Source of the DNA: an uncultured Prevotellaceae bacterium
GTDB taxonomy: Bacteria > Bacteroidota > Bacteroidia > Bacteroidales > Bacteroidaceae
NCBI GenBank assembly: GCA_902775075.1
Contig: CACYKX010000138.1
Coordinates: 1 to 12,096, forward strand
Direction: 5' to 3'
Length of the DNA stretch: 12,096 bases
Shown here one piece after another: positions 1 to 6,920 of the stretch (positions are counted from its first letter, which is position 1; each line of letters opens with the position of its first letter). The notes under the pieces are model-generated. The model was not told the DNA's origin, ran no database searches, and worked only from the letters and a program-made list of their open reading frames with translations. The translations under genes and the position numbers were made by a program.

Positions 1-1
1 A

Positions 2-136
2 TTCCGTGACACCAACGTCTATCGCTGTTGGGACGACCTGGAGATGACCATTATGATGATGGGCCCAGGAACGTTCACCTTACAGGATTGGGATGAGATT
101 GTTGGAGAATTAAGGAAATATTGGACGTGGGAATAA
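2..136 (+). CDS. C-terminal end of an unidentified protein (cut by window edge)
   Basis: An open frame enters from the left edge and runs 44 codons to a TAA. The visible tail is acidic and aromatic, with RDTNVYRCWDDLEM near its start and DWDEIVGELRKYWTWE at the end. It reads like real protein rather than a random frame, but I do not recognise the family. It is the only plus-strand gene supported here. It converges on the decayed minus-strand gene at 75-437, and the two overlap over about 60 bp. The recognisable part of that decayed gene stops almost exactly at this gene's stop codon, which suggests a recombination or deletion junction near 137-142. Function unknown. Confidence 0.55.
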   Translation, partial: FRDTNVYRCWDDLEMTIMMMGPGTFTLQDWDEIVGELRKYWTWE

Positions 137-437
137 TTTTGTCGCCATCACGAATCAAGACTCCTTTCTTTTGCAAGTCAGCAAGGTCACGTTCAACAGT
201 TCGCTTAACTACCGACAAAACTACCGACATTTGTTGTGTCGATATATAGGAATCTTTCAGGATAATTTCGCGGATTTTCTTCTGTCTTTCAGTGAGTTGC
301 ACTACCGACATTACTACTGACATCACTTGTGACATTATTCATCATCTGCATGAACTTGGTTCGCTGTATTGGTACTTATCGTTCCAACTGCTTTTGAACT
401 CAACGTTCTGACACTCCTTTGGTTTTATTTTGCTCAT
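75..437 (-). pseudogene. Internally deleted AlbA_2 / ATP-binding winged-helix regulator remnant
   Basis: From an ATG at 437 the frame reads MSKIKPKECQNVEFKSSWND, the characteristic start of AlbA_2 (Schlafen-type) DNA-binding domains. After about 31 codons it meets two TGA stops. In the same frame a Met at 335 opens 86 codons: a short repetitive linker (MSQVMSVVMSVV), then a winged helix-turn-helix (QLTERQKKIREIIL, later KRTVERDLADLQKKGVLIRDG) typical of the C-terminus of the same proteins. Full-length relatives are usually around 400-500 residues, with an ATP-binding domain between these two ends, and that middle is missing. The last ~20 codons are the antisense of the plus-strand gene and do not look like family sequence. 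The winged-helix part could still be translated from 335. The assignment to two ends of one family is from memory of the motifs. Confidence 0.7.
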
Positions 438-447
438 ATTTTCAATT

Positions 448-463
448 TCGCTTGCAAAAGCGA
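448..463. repeat. Perfect 6-bp hairpin just upstream of the decayed AlbA_2 gene
   Basis: The arms TCGCTT and AAGCGA are separated by a GCAA loop. The hairpin sits 11 nt upstream of the decayed gene's ATG on the minus strand, where it might have served as an operator or a 5'-UTR structure. The stem is short and may be fortuitous. Confidence 0.35.
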
Positions 464-486
464 TACTTTTCTACCAATATAGTATG

Positions 487-513
487 CAAAAACTGAAAAT
501 GTTACAGTTTTTG
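487..513. repeat. Perfect 9-bp inverted repeat, possible weak terminator or operator
   Basis: CAAAAACTG at 487-495 and CAGTTTTTG at 505-513 are perfect inverted copies around a 9-nt loop. In either direction the second arm ends in a run of five Ts, as in a rho-independent terminator, although the stem has few G-C pairs. It lies downstream of hsdR (minus strand) and about 50 bp upstream of the decayed AlbA_2 gene. It could therefore end hsdR transcription or have been an operator for that regulator. Confidence 0.4.
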
Positions 514-603
514 AAGAGAATTTTCTTCTTCCATCTTACATCATCCCTCTTACATCTCCCGCCTTCAGCCATCAGCCCTCAGACTTCTTCCATCAGCCAT
601 CAG

Positions 604-779
604 CCATACTCCAGCCATAGTCTAGCCTTACTCCAGCCATAGTCTAGCCATACCCTAGCCATACCCTAGTCTGCTTCTAGCCTGCTTCGTGAGTGCTCCA
701 CGGAGCAGCCTAGGAGCAGCCTAGGAGCAGCCTAGGAGCAGAGTGATTGCTGCCTAAGAGCTGGCTAGGAGCTGATTTA
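604..779. repeat. Degenerate tandem array with strict 11-bp period (CTAG-ended units)
   Basis: Sixteen consecutive 11-bp units can be laid out without gaps. The left half is built on ccataccctag and ccatagtctag (units at 615, 637, 648 and 659). The right half is built on gagcagcctag (three identical units at 703-735) and gagctggctag (758). CTAG occurs at 622, 644, 655, 666, 677, 710, 721, 732 and 765, all in the same phase modulo 11. Two further units end in CCAG (611, 633). The array lies 70 bp past the hsdR stop and has no coding sense. The period is close to one helical turn. No spacers are present, so it is not CRISPR. Candidate roles are a terminator or RNA structure, a nucleoid-protein site, or simply a slippage-prone repeat. 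Confidence 0.85.
694..707. repeat. Palindrome at the point where the 11-bp array switches orientation
   Basis: TGCTCCACGGAGCA is a perfect 6-bp inverted repeat around AC. To its left the units read ctgcttctag. To its right, on the opposite strand, they read ctgctcctag. The two halves are thus partly inverted copies that could pair as a long imperfect stem (about 671-699 with 703-735). The structure may fold in the hsdR 3' transcript. Confidence 0.5.
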
Positions 780-846
780 GGTTGTCAGTTTTCTATCTCA
801 CGACTAGAATCCTTCCGACGCTCACCCGTCCCCTTCTGTACTGCCG

Positions 847-3800
847 TTACCCAGCCATTGAGAAGCGGAACACCTCGGTTTCTTGCAGTTCGGGACGTTC
901 TGTCACCATTCTTACGTAGTCACGAATCAGGTGACGCCAGTCGTTACCACCCATGCTGAAATACTTCTCTTGGAACTCACGCTGACACTCAACTACTATA
1001 TTCATAATGGTGGTACCCTCATACAGTTCCATCATGTTGTGTACCAGACGGCGCACGTCATCGTCCTTCTCCACATCATCAAGCATAGAGCCAGCAGGAA
1101 TCAGTTTAATCTCCTCTGACTTTTTTCTTTGAGAAGTGCCTATTTCGCTATTGCGATAATTCAGATACATAGCCTTAGCCATTTCACCCATCACACGCTT
1201 ATAGAACTGTTCATCTTCAAACAACTTTGAGAATGCATCCATCTGCTCCATATAGCACGACTGGGCTATCTTGTCAAACTCCTTGGGGAAGATGCTGGTC
1301 TCAAACATCTGGGCATCATTGTTCTTTGCCTGCTTTTTCAGCGTCTTGCTCGATTTCAGCATCTTATCGTAGATGGTTTCTACTATCACCCTATCGGCCT
1401 CGGTAAACTTACCAGCATACATGATATTGATTTTATCAATGATGTTGGCCAGCAGGTCGGTCTTTATTTCAGGCTTCTTGCCCTGAGTACCCTTTTCTGG
1501 GTTCACAGTTTTTTCCTTAGCCGTGGGATTCAGTTCGATTGAGCCAGAGAACGTCTCAGTCAGTTTATTGTTAATCAGAGCCAGCTTATTGCTCAGGTCA
1601 ACCTTCTGATGGGCTTTCTTTGGGATGATTCTGTAGAAGTACTCAGCAAAGATATAGGTCCGATACAGCTCTCTGTCGAACGTGCGAACAACCTGGGCCA
1701 TATAGGCATAGAAACGGATAAAGTTCTTAAGCAGCGACCTGATTTTAAATTGCTCTTCCTCAACAAACGCCTCATAAGCATTCAATGCAGGTTTTAGTGC
1801 CGATGCCAACTTACCCATATCATTGTCACCCTGCTTGCGCTTGGCAAACAGCTGATATACCTTTTCCTCATCATCAGTATTCCACAGGTGATATTTCTTC
1901 AGCTCAGTATCATACTCGTAAACCACGTTCACATCTACCGCATCGCTCAGCAGCGTTTCTTCATAGAACGGCTGGAACGAAGCCTTGATGCCATCCACAG
2001 TATTAATGAAGTCGAGGATATAAGTATCCGTCTTTCCTTTGCAACTACGGTTCAGGCGCGAAAGTGTCTGTACAGCCTTTACGCCACGCAGTTTCTTGTC
2101 TACAAACATGGTGTGCAGCAACGGCTCATCGAAACCAGTCTGATACTTATCCGCTACAATCAGCACGTTGTACATATCGCTATTAAAGAACAGCGGCAAC
2201 TGCTTTTCGGATATCTTCTGATCGTCTGTACTGTTCAGCTTGCTCTCCGTATATTCCTCACCCTGATACTTTACCGTACCCGAGAAGGCTACCAATGCAT
2301 TCACATCCGTATAGCCCTTCTTCTTGCAATACTCTCTGAGCAGGAACAGGTATCTTACTGCATGTGCTCTCGATGGCGACACAATCATGGCTTTTGCCTG
2401 TCCGTCCATTTTCGAGAGCGTTATCTCGCGCAGTTTCTCTACCATCACCTCCACCTTCTGTTGCAATACGAATCCATGCGTATCGTGATAGTGCTTGATG
2501 GCAAGTGTTGCCGGAATCTCTTCAAACTCAGGATTATCCTGTACAGCCTTAGCTATCTCGTAGCTGGTTTCTATGGTGGTATAGTATTTCAACACATCCA
2601 GAATAAAGCCCTCGTCGATAGCCTGACGCATAGAGTAATGGTGGAAGGCATCGTAGGTACCGTCAGCCTTCATCACACCAAATGTCTGCAAGGTCTTTGG
2701 CTTTGGTGTGGCTGTAAAAGCATAGAAGTACAGGTTCTTGTGCTTGCCTTGAGCCAGCAGCGTTTCAGTCATCACATCCATACTGTCCTTCAGTTCCTCT
2801 TCGGTCTTTTCTTCCCATGCAGCCATCTCCTTCAGCGCCTCATCTGTATCAGCCAACGCCTCTTTCAGTTTCTCGGCACTCTTTCCACTCTGACTGCTGT
2901 GAGCCTCATCTATCACAATGGCAAAGTTCTTTTGCGCATGTCCATCCAGTTCCTTATAAATCAATGGGAATCGATGGATGGTGGTGATAATGATGCGCTT
3001 TTTATCGTTGATGGCATCCTTCAGTTTTGTTGAGTTGTCGCTATCAGTAATCGTCTCAATCTGTCCCACTTTATGGTCGAAGCCCAGGATAGTGTCCTGC
3101 AACTGATTGTTCAGTATTCTACGGTCTGTCACCACGAATACTGACTGGAACATCTCCTTATCCTCATCATTATGCAGCGACGACAGACGGTAAGTAAGCC
3201 ATGCAATAGAATTCGACTTTCCGCTACCAGCACTATGCTGCAGCAGATAGCTCTTACCCTCCTTGCTGGCCTTGGTATCTGCCACCAACTTTTCCACCAC
3301 ATCCAACTGATGATAGCGAGGGAAGATAATCTTCTCCGACTTGCTGGTAACCTTCTTGCCATTCACCAGCTTTACCTTGGTTTCCACCTGCAAGCTGATG
3401 TATCGCTGCAACAGCGACAGCAGCATATCTCTACGCAGCACCTTCTCCCACAGATACGAAGTAGGATAACCATCAGGATTCTCAGGATTGCCGCCATCAC
3501 CTATATTTCCTGCACCGTTGCTACCTTGGTTAAATGGCAGGAAGAAAGTTTTTTTGCCCTGCAAGCGCGTGGTCATCACCACCTCTTCCAAATCCACACC
3601 AAAGTAAGCCAGTATACGATTGTTGAATTGGAACAGTGGTTCCTTGGGGTCGCGATCGTACATATACTGGTGCTTCGAGTTTTCCACCGTCTGACCCGTA
3701 AACTGATTCTTCAGTTCCAGCGCCACCACGGGTATTCCGTTTACCGACAGCACCATATCGACCGAGTTCTTGTTGTCGGTAGAATAGAAGAACTGGCGTG

Positions 3801-4167
3801 TTTCCGTCAGAATGTTGGCTTGGTATTTCTCCACCAGTTCCTCGTTAAGTCCTGATGCTGGCTCGAAATATACGAACTTCAATCCGATGCCACGATCCTT
3901 GATACCATTTCGCAGCACATAGATGAGTCCGCTTTGGGCCACATTATTCTGAAACATCTTGTAGAGTTGATGTTCGGCCTGCTCGCCATAGATATTTTTG
4001 TAGCGTTCCCATTGTTTGGGTTGAGTAGCCTCTATAAACTTGATGAGTACAGGCATATCAATGGCGCGTTTTTTGTCGTACGTAGCCATCGTACCCTTTA
4101 TGTAGCCGCCTTCGTTCAGCAGCCAACTCTCAATGTCTTGTTCTAGGTTCTTCTCTTTCGTTTCCAT
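847..4167 (-). CDS. hsdR: Type I restriction enzyme R subunit (translocase and nuclease)
   Basis: This 1106-residue protein is the motor and cutting subunit of the type I complex. It translocates DNA past the bound HsdM2HsdS core and cleaves unmethylated DNA. The N-terminal nuclease shows D137 and the E151-L-K153 pair (VDMVLSV, then VALELKNQ), the PD-(D/E)XK core. The SF2 motor follows: Walker A GSGKS at 314-318, DEAH at 420-423, TATP at 485-488 and motif VI QTLSRLNR at 700-707. All key residues are present and the length is normal, so it looks functional. A Gly/Asn-rich loop around 214-236 separates nuclease and motor. It is the last operon gene, starting 14 nt after the DinD-RhuM stop without a clear Shine-Dalgarno site. 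Translation is probably coupled to upstream genes. Confidence 0.96.
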   Translation of the reverse strand: METKEKNLEQDIESWLLNEGGYIKGTMATYDKKRAIDMPVLIKFIEATQPKQWERYKNIYGEQAEHQLYKMFQNNVAQSGLIYVLRNGIKDRGIGLKFVYFEPASGLNEELVEKYQANILTETRQFFYSTDNKNSVDMVLSVNGIPVVALELKNQFTGQTVENSKHQYMYDRDPKEPLFQFNNRILAYFGVDLEEVVMTTRLQGKKTFFLPFNQGSNGAGNIGDGGNPENPDGYPTSYLWEKVLRRDMLLSLLQRYISLQVETKVKLVNGKKVTSKSEKIIFPRYHQLDVVEKLVADTKASKEGKSYLLQHSAGSGKSNSIAWLTYRLSSLHNDEDKEMFQSVFVVTDRRILNNQLQDTILGFDHKVGQIETITDSDNSTKLKDAINDKKRIIITTIHRFPLIYKELDGHAQKNFAIVIDEAHSSQSGKSAEKLKEALADTDEALKEMAAWEEKTEEELKDSMDVMTETLLAQGKHKNLYFYAFTATPKPKTLQTFGVMKADGTYDAFHHYSMRQAIDEGFILDVLKYYTTIETSYEIAKAVQDNPEFEEIPATLAIKHYHDTHGFVLQQKVEVMVEKLREITLSKMDGQAKAMIVSPSRAHAVRYLFLLREYCKKKGYTDVNALVAFSGTVKYQGEEYTESKLNSTDDQKISEKQLPLFFNSDMYNVLIVADKYQTGFDEPLLHTMFVDKKLRGVKAVQTLSRLNRSCKGKTDTYILDFINTVDGIKASFQPFYEETLLSDAVDVNVVYEYDTELKKYHLWNTDDEEKVYQLFAKRKQGDNDMGKLASALKPALNAYEAFVEEEQFKIRSLLKNFIRFYAYMAQVVRTFDRELYRTYIFAEYFYRIIPKKAHQKVDLSNKLALINNKLTETFSGSIELNPTAKEKTVNPEKGTQGKKPEIKTDLLANIIDKINIMYAGKFTEADRVIVETIYDKMLKSSKTLKKQAKNNDAQMFETSIFPKEFDKIAQSCYMEQMDAFSKLFEDEQFYKRVMGEMAKAMYLNYRNSEIGTSQRKKSEEIKLIPAGSMLDDVEKDDDVRRLVHNMMELYEGTTIMNIVVECQREFQEKYFSMGGNDWRHLIRDYVRMVTERPELQETEVFRFSMAG

Positions 4168-4181
4168 ATGGCATGGGTTAG

Positions 4182-5585
4182 TTATTGGTTATCATCGTTA
4201 AACAGGCCAAGCTGTTTCCAGTTCTTTATCTCTTTATCAAAATCCGACAAATACTCGCGGTCCTGTATCAATCGGAATTTGTCGTATTCTTCATATGCTT
4301 TCTCTTTTGCTTCTTCCGCAGTTACAGTCCCTGCGCCCTCAAGTACCTCGTAATCATACAGTTTTAAGAACCTCTCCAACTGCTCTTTCCATTCTGTCAT
4401 CGTGGTGAGTAGCTGACGATTAGCTCTGTCTTCAGCCAAATCAAGGAATGCACTTGAGATATGATTCAATGCAGTCACTTCCTTGTCCGAAAGATAATTC
4501 TTAGCCACAATGGTATCCGACTTCTGAACTCTTCCTTCTGGCGCATTTTTCCACGTCGTTAGTCCCATGTGCGGCTGCTCAGCATCGGCTCTGTAATATA
4601 TTAATTCTGCTGCCGTCTGGTGCGTTACAGCCCAGTGCATCATGTTCTGCACCATCTTAAAGAACAACTGAGTGGTTTCGCTCTTGGGGTCGTAGTCAGC
4701 ACTACACTCTGCATAGACATCAGTAATTTTCTGATAGTAGCGACGCTCCGAGGTGCGAATCTCACGGATACGCTCCAGTAAATCGTCAAAGTAGTCAACA
4801 CCAAAATGCTTGCCCTGCTTCAAGCGTTCATCATCAAGCACAAACCCCTTGATAATAAACTCTCTCAATACCTCTGTAGCCCAGATACGGAACTGGGTAG
4901 CTTTGTAGCTGTTTACGCGATAACCTACGGCAATGATGGCGTCAAGACTGTACATCAATTGAGGACGGTTCACTTCGCGATCACCTTCCAGCTGAACTAT
5001 TGGAATTTTTCGAATAGTTGCCTCTTCTTTCAATTCTCCTGTCTCGAAAATATTACCAAGATGGTAGTTGATTGTGCTCACATCCACATCGTATAAATCG
5101 GCCATTCGCTTCTGAGTAAGCCAGAATGTTTTGCCATTAAGCAGTACTTCTACTCGCGTTTCGCCTTGGTTGGTCTTGTATATCAGAATGCGCGAAGTTA
5201 CCTGATTCTCAACAAGTTCCGAAATCGTTGTCTGTTCTTTAAAATAAATACGAGCGGCTTGCACTTGTGGTTTCTTGCCATCGGCATTTTCTGAAATGAT
5301 CAGGCAGGCCAGACGCGACAGATGGAAATTATCAACCTCGCGAAAAGTGCCAGAGCCCAATTTAACCATCTCAACCACCTGGTTAAAATGCTCCCCCATA
5401 TCCATGCCTCTATTCTGAGCCACCTGCAGGGCCTTATTCAATACGCGATTGAACTTTTGCCAAGTGCTGTAACCTAAGACCGTACTCAAGTCTCTGGCAC
5501 TCCAATATTCTTTTCCATTCTCAGCCCTCTTCTTTATTTGTTCAAAGTCAGGCAGCATGGGCTGTATATTCGTATCGTCTATCAT
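4182..5585 (-). CDS. rhuM: DinD-like domain fused to RhuM-family protein
   Basis: This 467-residue protein has two parts. Residues ~12-118 match the N-terminal half of DinD (DNA-damage-inducible protein D): EYWSARDLSTVLGY at 26-39, the VKLGSG turn at 74-79 and HLSRLACLII at 88-97. Residues ~132-455 are a RhuM-family domain: a helix-turn-helix start (FWLTQKRMADLYDVDVSTIN, 154-173), then YSLDAIIAVGYRV and FRIWATEVLREFIIKGFVLDDERL at 232-255. The C-terminal helical part is rich in Lys and Glu. DinD of E. coli interacts with RecA filaments, and the biochemical role of RhuM is unknown. Both are often seen near type I systems. The gene starts 3 nt after the ApeA-like gene and ends 14 nt before hsdR. 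Its GC content resembles the hsd genes more than the AbiH/ApeA pair. A regulatory or anti-modification role is possible but unproven. Confidence 0.85.
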   Translation of the reverse strand: MIDDTNIQPMLPDFEQIKKRAENGKEYWSARDLSTVLGYSTWQKFNRVLNKALQVAQNRGMDMGEHFNQVVEMVKLGSGTFREVDNFHLSRLACLIISENADGKKPQVQAARIYFKEQTTISELVENQVTSRILIYKTNQGETRVEVLLNGKTFWLTQKRMADLYDVDVSTINYHLGNIFETGELKEEATIRKIPIVQLEGDREVNRPQLMYSLDAIIAVGYRVNSYKATQFRIWATEVLREFIIKGFVLDDERLKQGKHFGVDYFDDLLERIREIRTSERRYYQKITDVYAECSADYDPKSETTQLFFKMVQNMMHWAVTHQTAAELIYYRADAEQPHMGLTTWKNAPEGRVQKSDTIVAKNYLSDKEVTALNHISSAFLDLAEDRANRQLLTTMTEWKEQLERFLKLYDYEVLEGAGTVTAEEAKEKAYEEYDKFRLIQDREYLSDFDKEIKNWKQLGLFNDDNQ

Positions 5586-5588
5586 AAG

Positions 5589-6905
5589 CTAATCTATTTC
5601 TAGTGGGAATGAATCCATTATCTGTTTTATTGGAGATCGGAACTCACAACAAAAATTTATCTCTTCATTAGTTAATCCCAACATATTTAATATGCAGCAA
5701 GTTAAGAGTATCTTACATTTCTCTGTCAACCAATAAAGGTCATCGCTATCAACTGCAGATTTCTTTTCTTCATCTGGAGAAAGATGAGAATAAAAGTTAC
5801 GAGAGTCCCTTAATATTATTGGGGTTATATTGCATTTCTGTATACAATCTACATCCTCGAATTGTTTAAGCAAAATCTTGATACCATCCTCATATTTTTG
5901 ATGGTCTTTACCATTTCTTTTGTTCACAAACCTTTTATGGTAACCATCCAATGCCTGAGCAATAATCAGGAAATCTGGCACGTCAAACCTACTCTTCTTA
6001 TGAAGTGAATCAATCAGATAACTACTGATTGGCGCAATCCTATCAAAATTCTCGTGCCATTTTATCAGCATAGATGGGAGCTTGTCTTTCAACAGAGCAT
6101 ATTTGACTAAAGAAAAAAAGATTGGGTCAACAGATTTTTCTTTCTTAATTAGCAAAACACATTCTTGTTCTCTATTGACACTAAAGAGTTGAATGCTATC
6201 AAAACTCTGCTCACAATATAATGCTATAGACAAGAACTGTTCGAATTCACCTATATGCTTGGTTATCGTTGTAAAAGAAATCGGCTTTGATGCTTCTATT
6301 TCTAGAAAAGTATTCTGGTTGAATGAGATTTCGCCTAAATCTTCCAATATTGTGATACGACTTCCCAGCTTCCAATGTAATCCATCTTCAATAGTAGCAT
6401 CTAATTGAATTTTATTTCCACGAGCAGCATCCAAATGAAACGTGTTATTATCTTTTATAAAATTTATATATTTCTTCGTTTCATTGAATAACCAATTATT
6501 TAAATGATCAAAACGAACAACGCACTTTTTCCATAATTCATCATTAACGGTCAATACATGCTCGCCCTTGAGTATTATGCTCACAACGAATTTTGTGCAG
6601 GTAAAATCGCCCATTGGTTGTTCAGCCAGAGAAACATTAAACAACGTAAAAACGTTTCCATTGGCATCTTTTCCCCACATTACCTCATTCTGATGATAAT
6701 ACGATGAACGGAAATCGCTAGGAATACGATATAACTCTAATGTCGTGTCACCATCCCCATAATAAGTCAAAGTTCCCGTATATTTCTTTTCGTGCCCCAT
6801 CATCTGCTCTGGTTTAGGAAAGACCATACGTGTATCGTGGTCTGCCACAGCTGGCACCCACCACTCACCATGATATATTTGAGGATTCCTTTTCATACTA
6901 TACAT
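5589..6905 (-). CDS. apeA: ApeA-like anti-phage HEPN ribonuclease
   Basis: The 438-residue protein has the layout of ApeA, a single-gene defence system with an N-terminal ApeA domain and a C-terminal HEPN domain. The N-terminus carries GEWWVPA at 13-19 and the KKYTGTLTYYGDGDTTLELY stretch (40-59), typical of the ApeA N-terminal domain. The HEPN active-site motif is RNFYSH at 369-374 (R-N-x3-H), preceded by ILRDS. HEPN proteins of this type act as ribonucleases that shut down translation in infected cells; the trigger here is unknown. It starts 15 nt after abiH with no obvious ribosome-binding site (a second Met is at codon 4) and is followed after 3 nt by the DinD-RhuM gene. It is AT-rich: 5641-5700 has 16 G+C in 60, against 32 in 60 in hsdR at 3241-3300. 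This suggests a separate origin. Confidence 0.82.
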   Translation of the reverse strand: MYSMKRNPQIYHGEWWVPAVADHDTRMVFPKPEQMMGHEKKYTGTLTYYGDGDTTLELYRIPSDFRSSYYHQNEVMWGKDANGNVFTLFNVSLAEQPMGDFTCTKFVVSIILKGEHVLTVNDELWKKCVVRFDHLNNWLFNETKKYINFIKDNNTFHLDAARGNKIQLDATIEDGLHWKLGSRITILEDLGEISFNQNTFLEIEASKPISFTTITKHIGEFEQFLSIALYCEQSFDSIQLFSVNREQECVLLIKKEKSVDPIFFSLVKYALLKDKLPSMLIKWHENFDRIAPISSYLIDSLHKKSRFDVPDFLIIAQALDGYHKRFVNKRNGKDHQKYEDGIKILLKQFEDVDCIQKCNITPIILRDSRNFYSHLSPDEEKKSAVDSDDLYWLTEKCKILLTCCILNMLGLTNEEINFCCEFRSPIKQIMDSFPLEID

Positions 6906-6920
6906 CCATTTAAGTTTATA

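Larger units (their letters stand above)
438..603. other. Gene-free intergenic stretch with C+T-rich plus strand
   Basis: No convincing gene is present. The first half is AT-rich and carries two inverted repeats (448-463 and 487-513). From about 520 to 603 the plus strand becomes strongly pyrimidine-rich, with short repeats of catcagc/cagccat at 567-607 that lead into the 11-bp array. A 70-codon plus-strand frame across 430-642 is low-complexity and not credible as a gene. Confidence 0.6.

Noticed and set aside
604..779. CRISPR array
   Set aside because: The units are 11 bp with no spacers and are degenerate. No cas gene is present.
430..959. Plus-strand small open frames at 430-642 and 747-959
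   Set aside because: The first crosses pyrimidine-rich repeats. The second crosses the end of the array and the 3' end of hsdR. Neither resembles a real protein.
1888..3033. A 381-codon plus-strand open frame opposite hsdR
   Set aside because: It lies wholly antisense to hsdR, whose helicase and nuclease motifs are intact. Its translation is rich in Cys, His, Leu and Gln with no family sense, as expected from a shadow frame.
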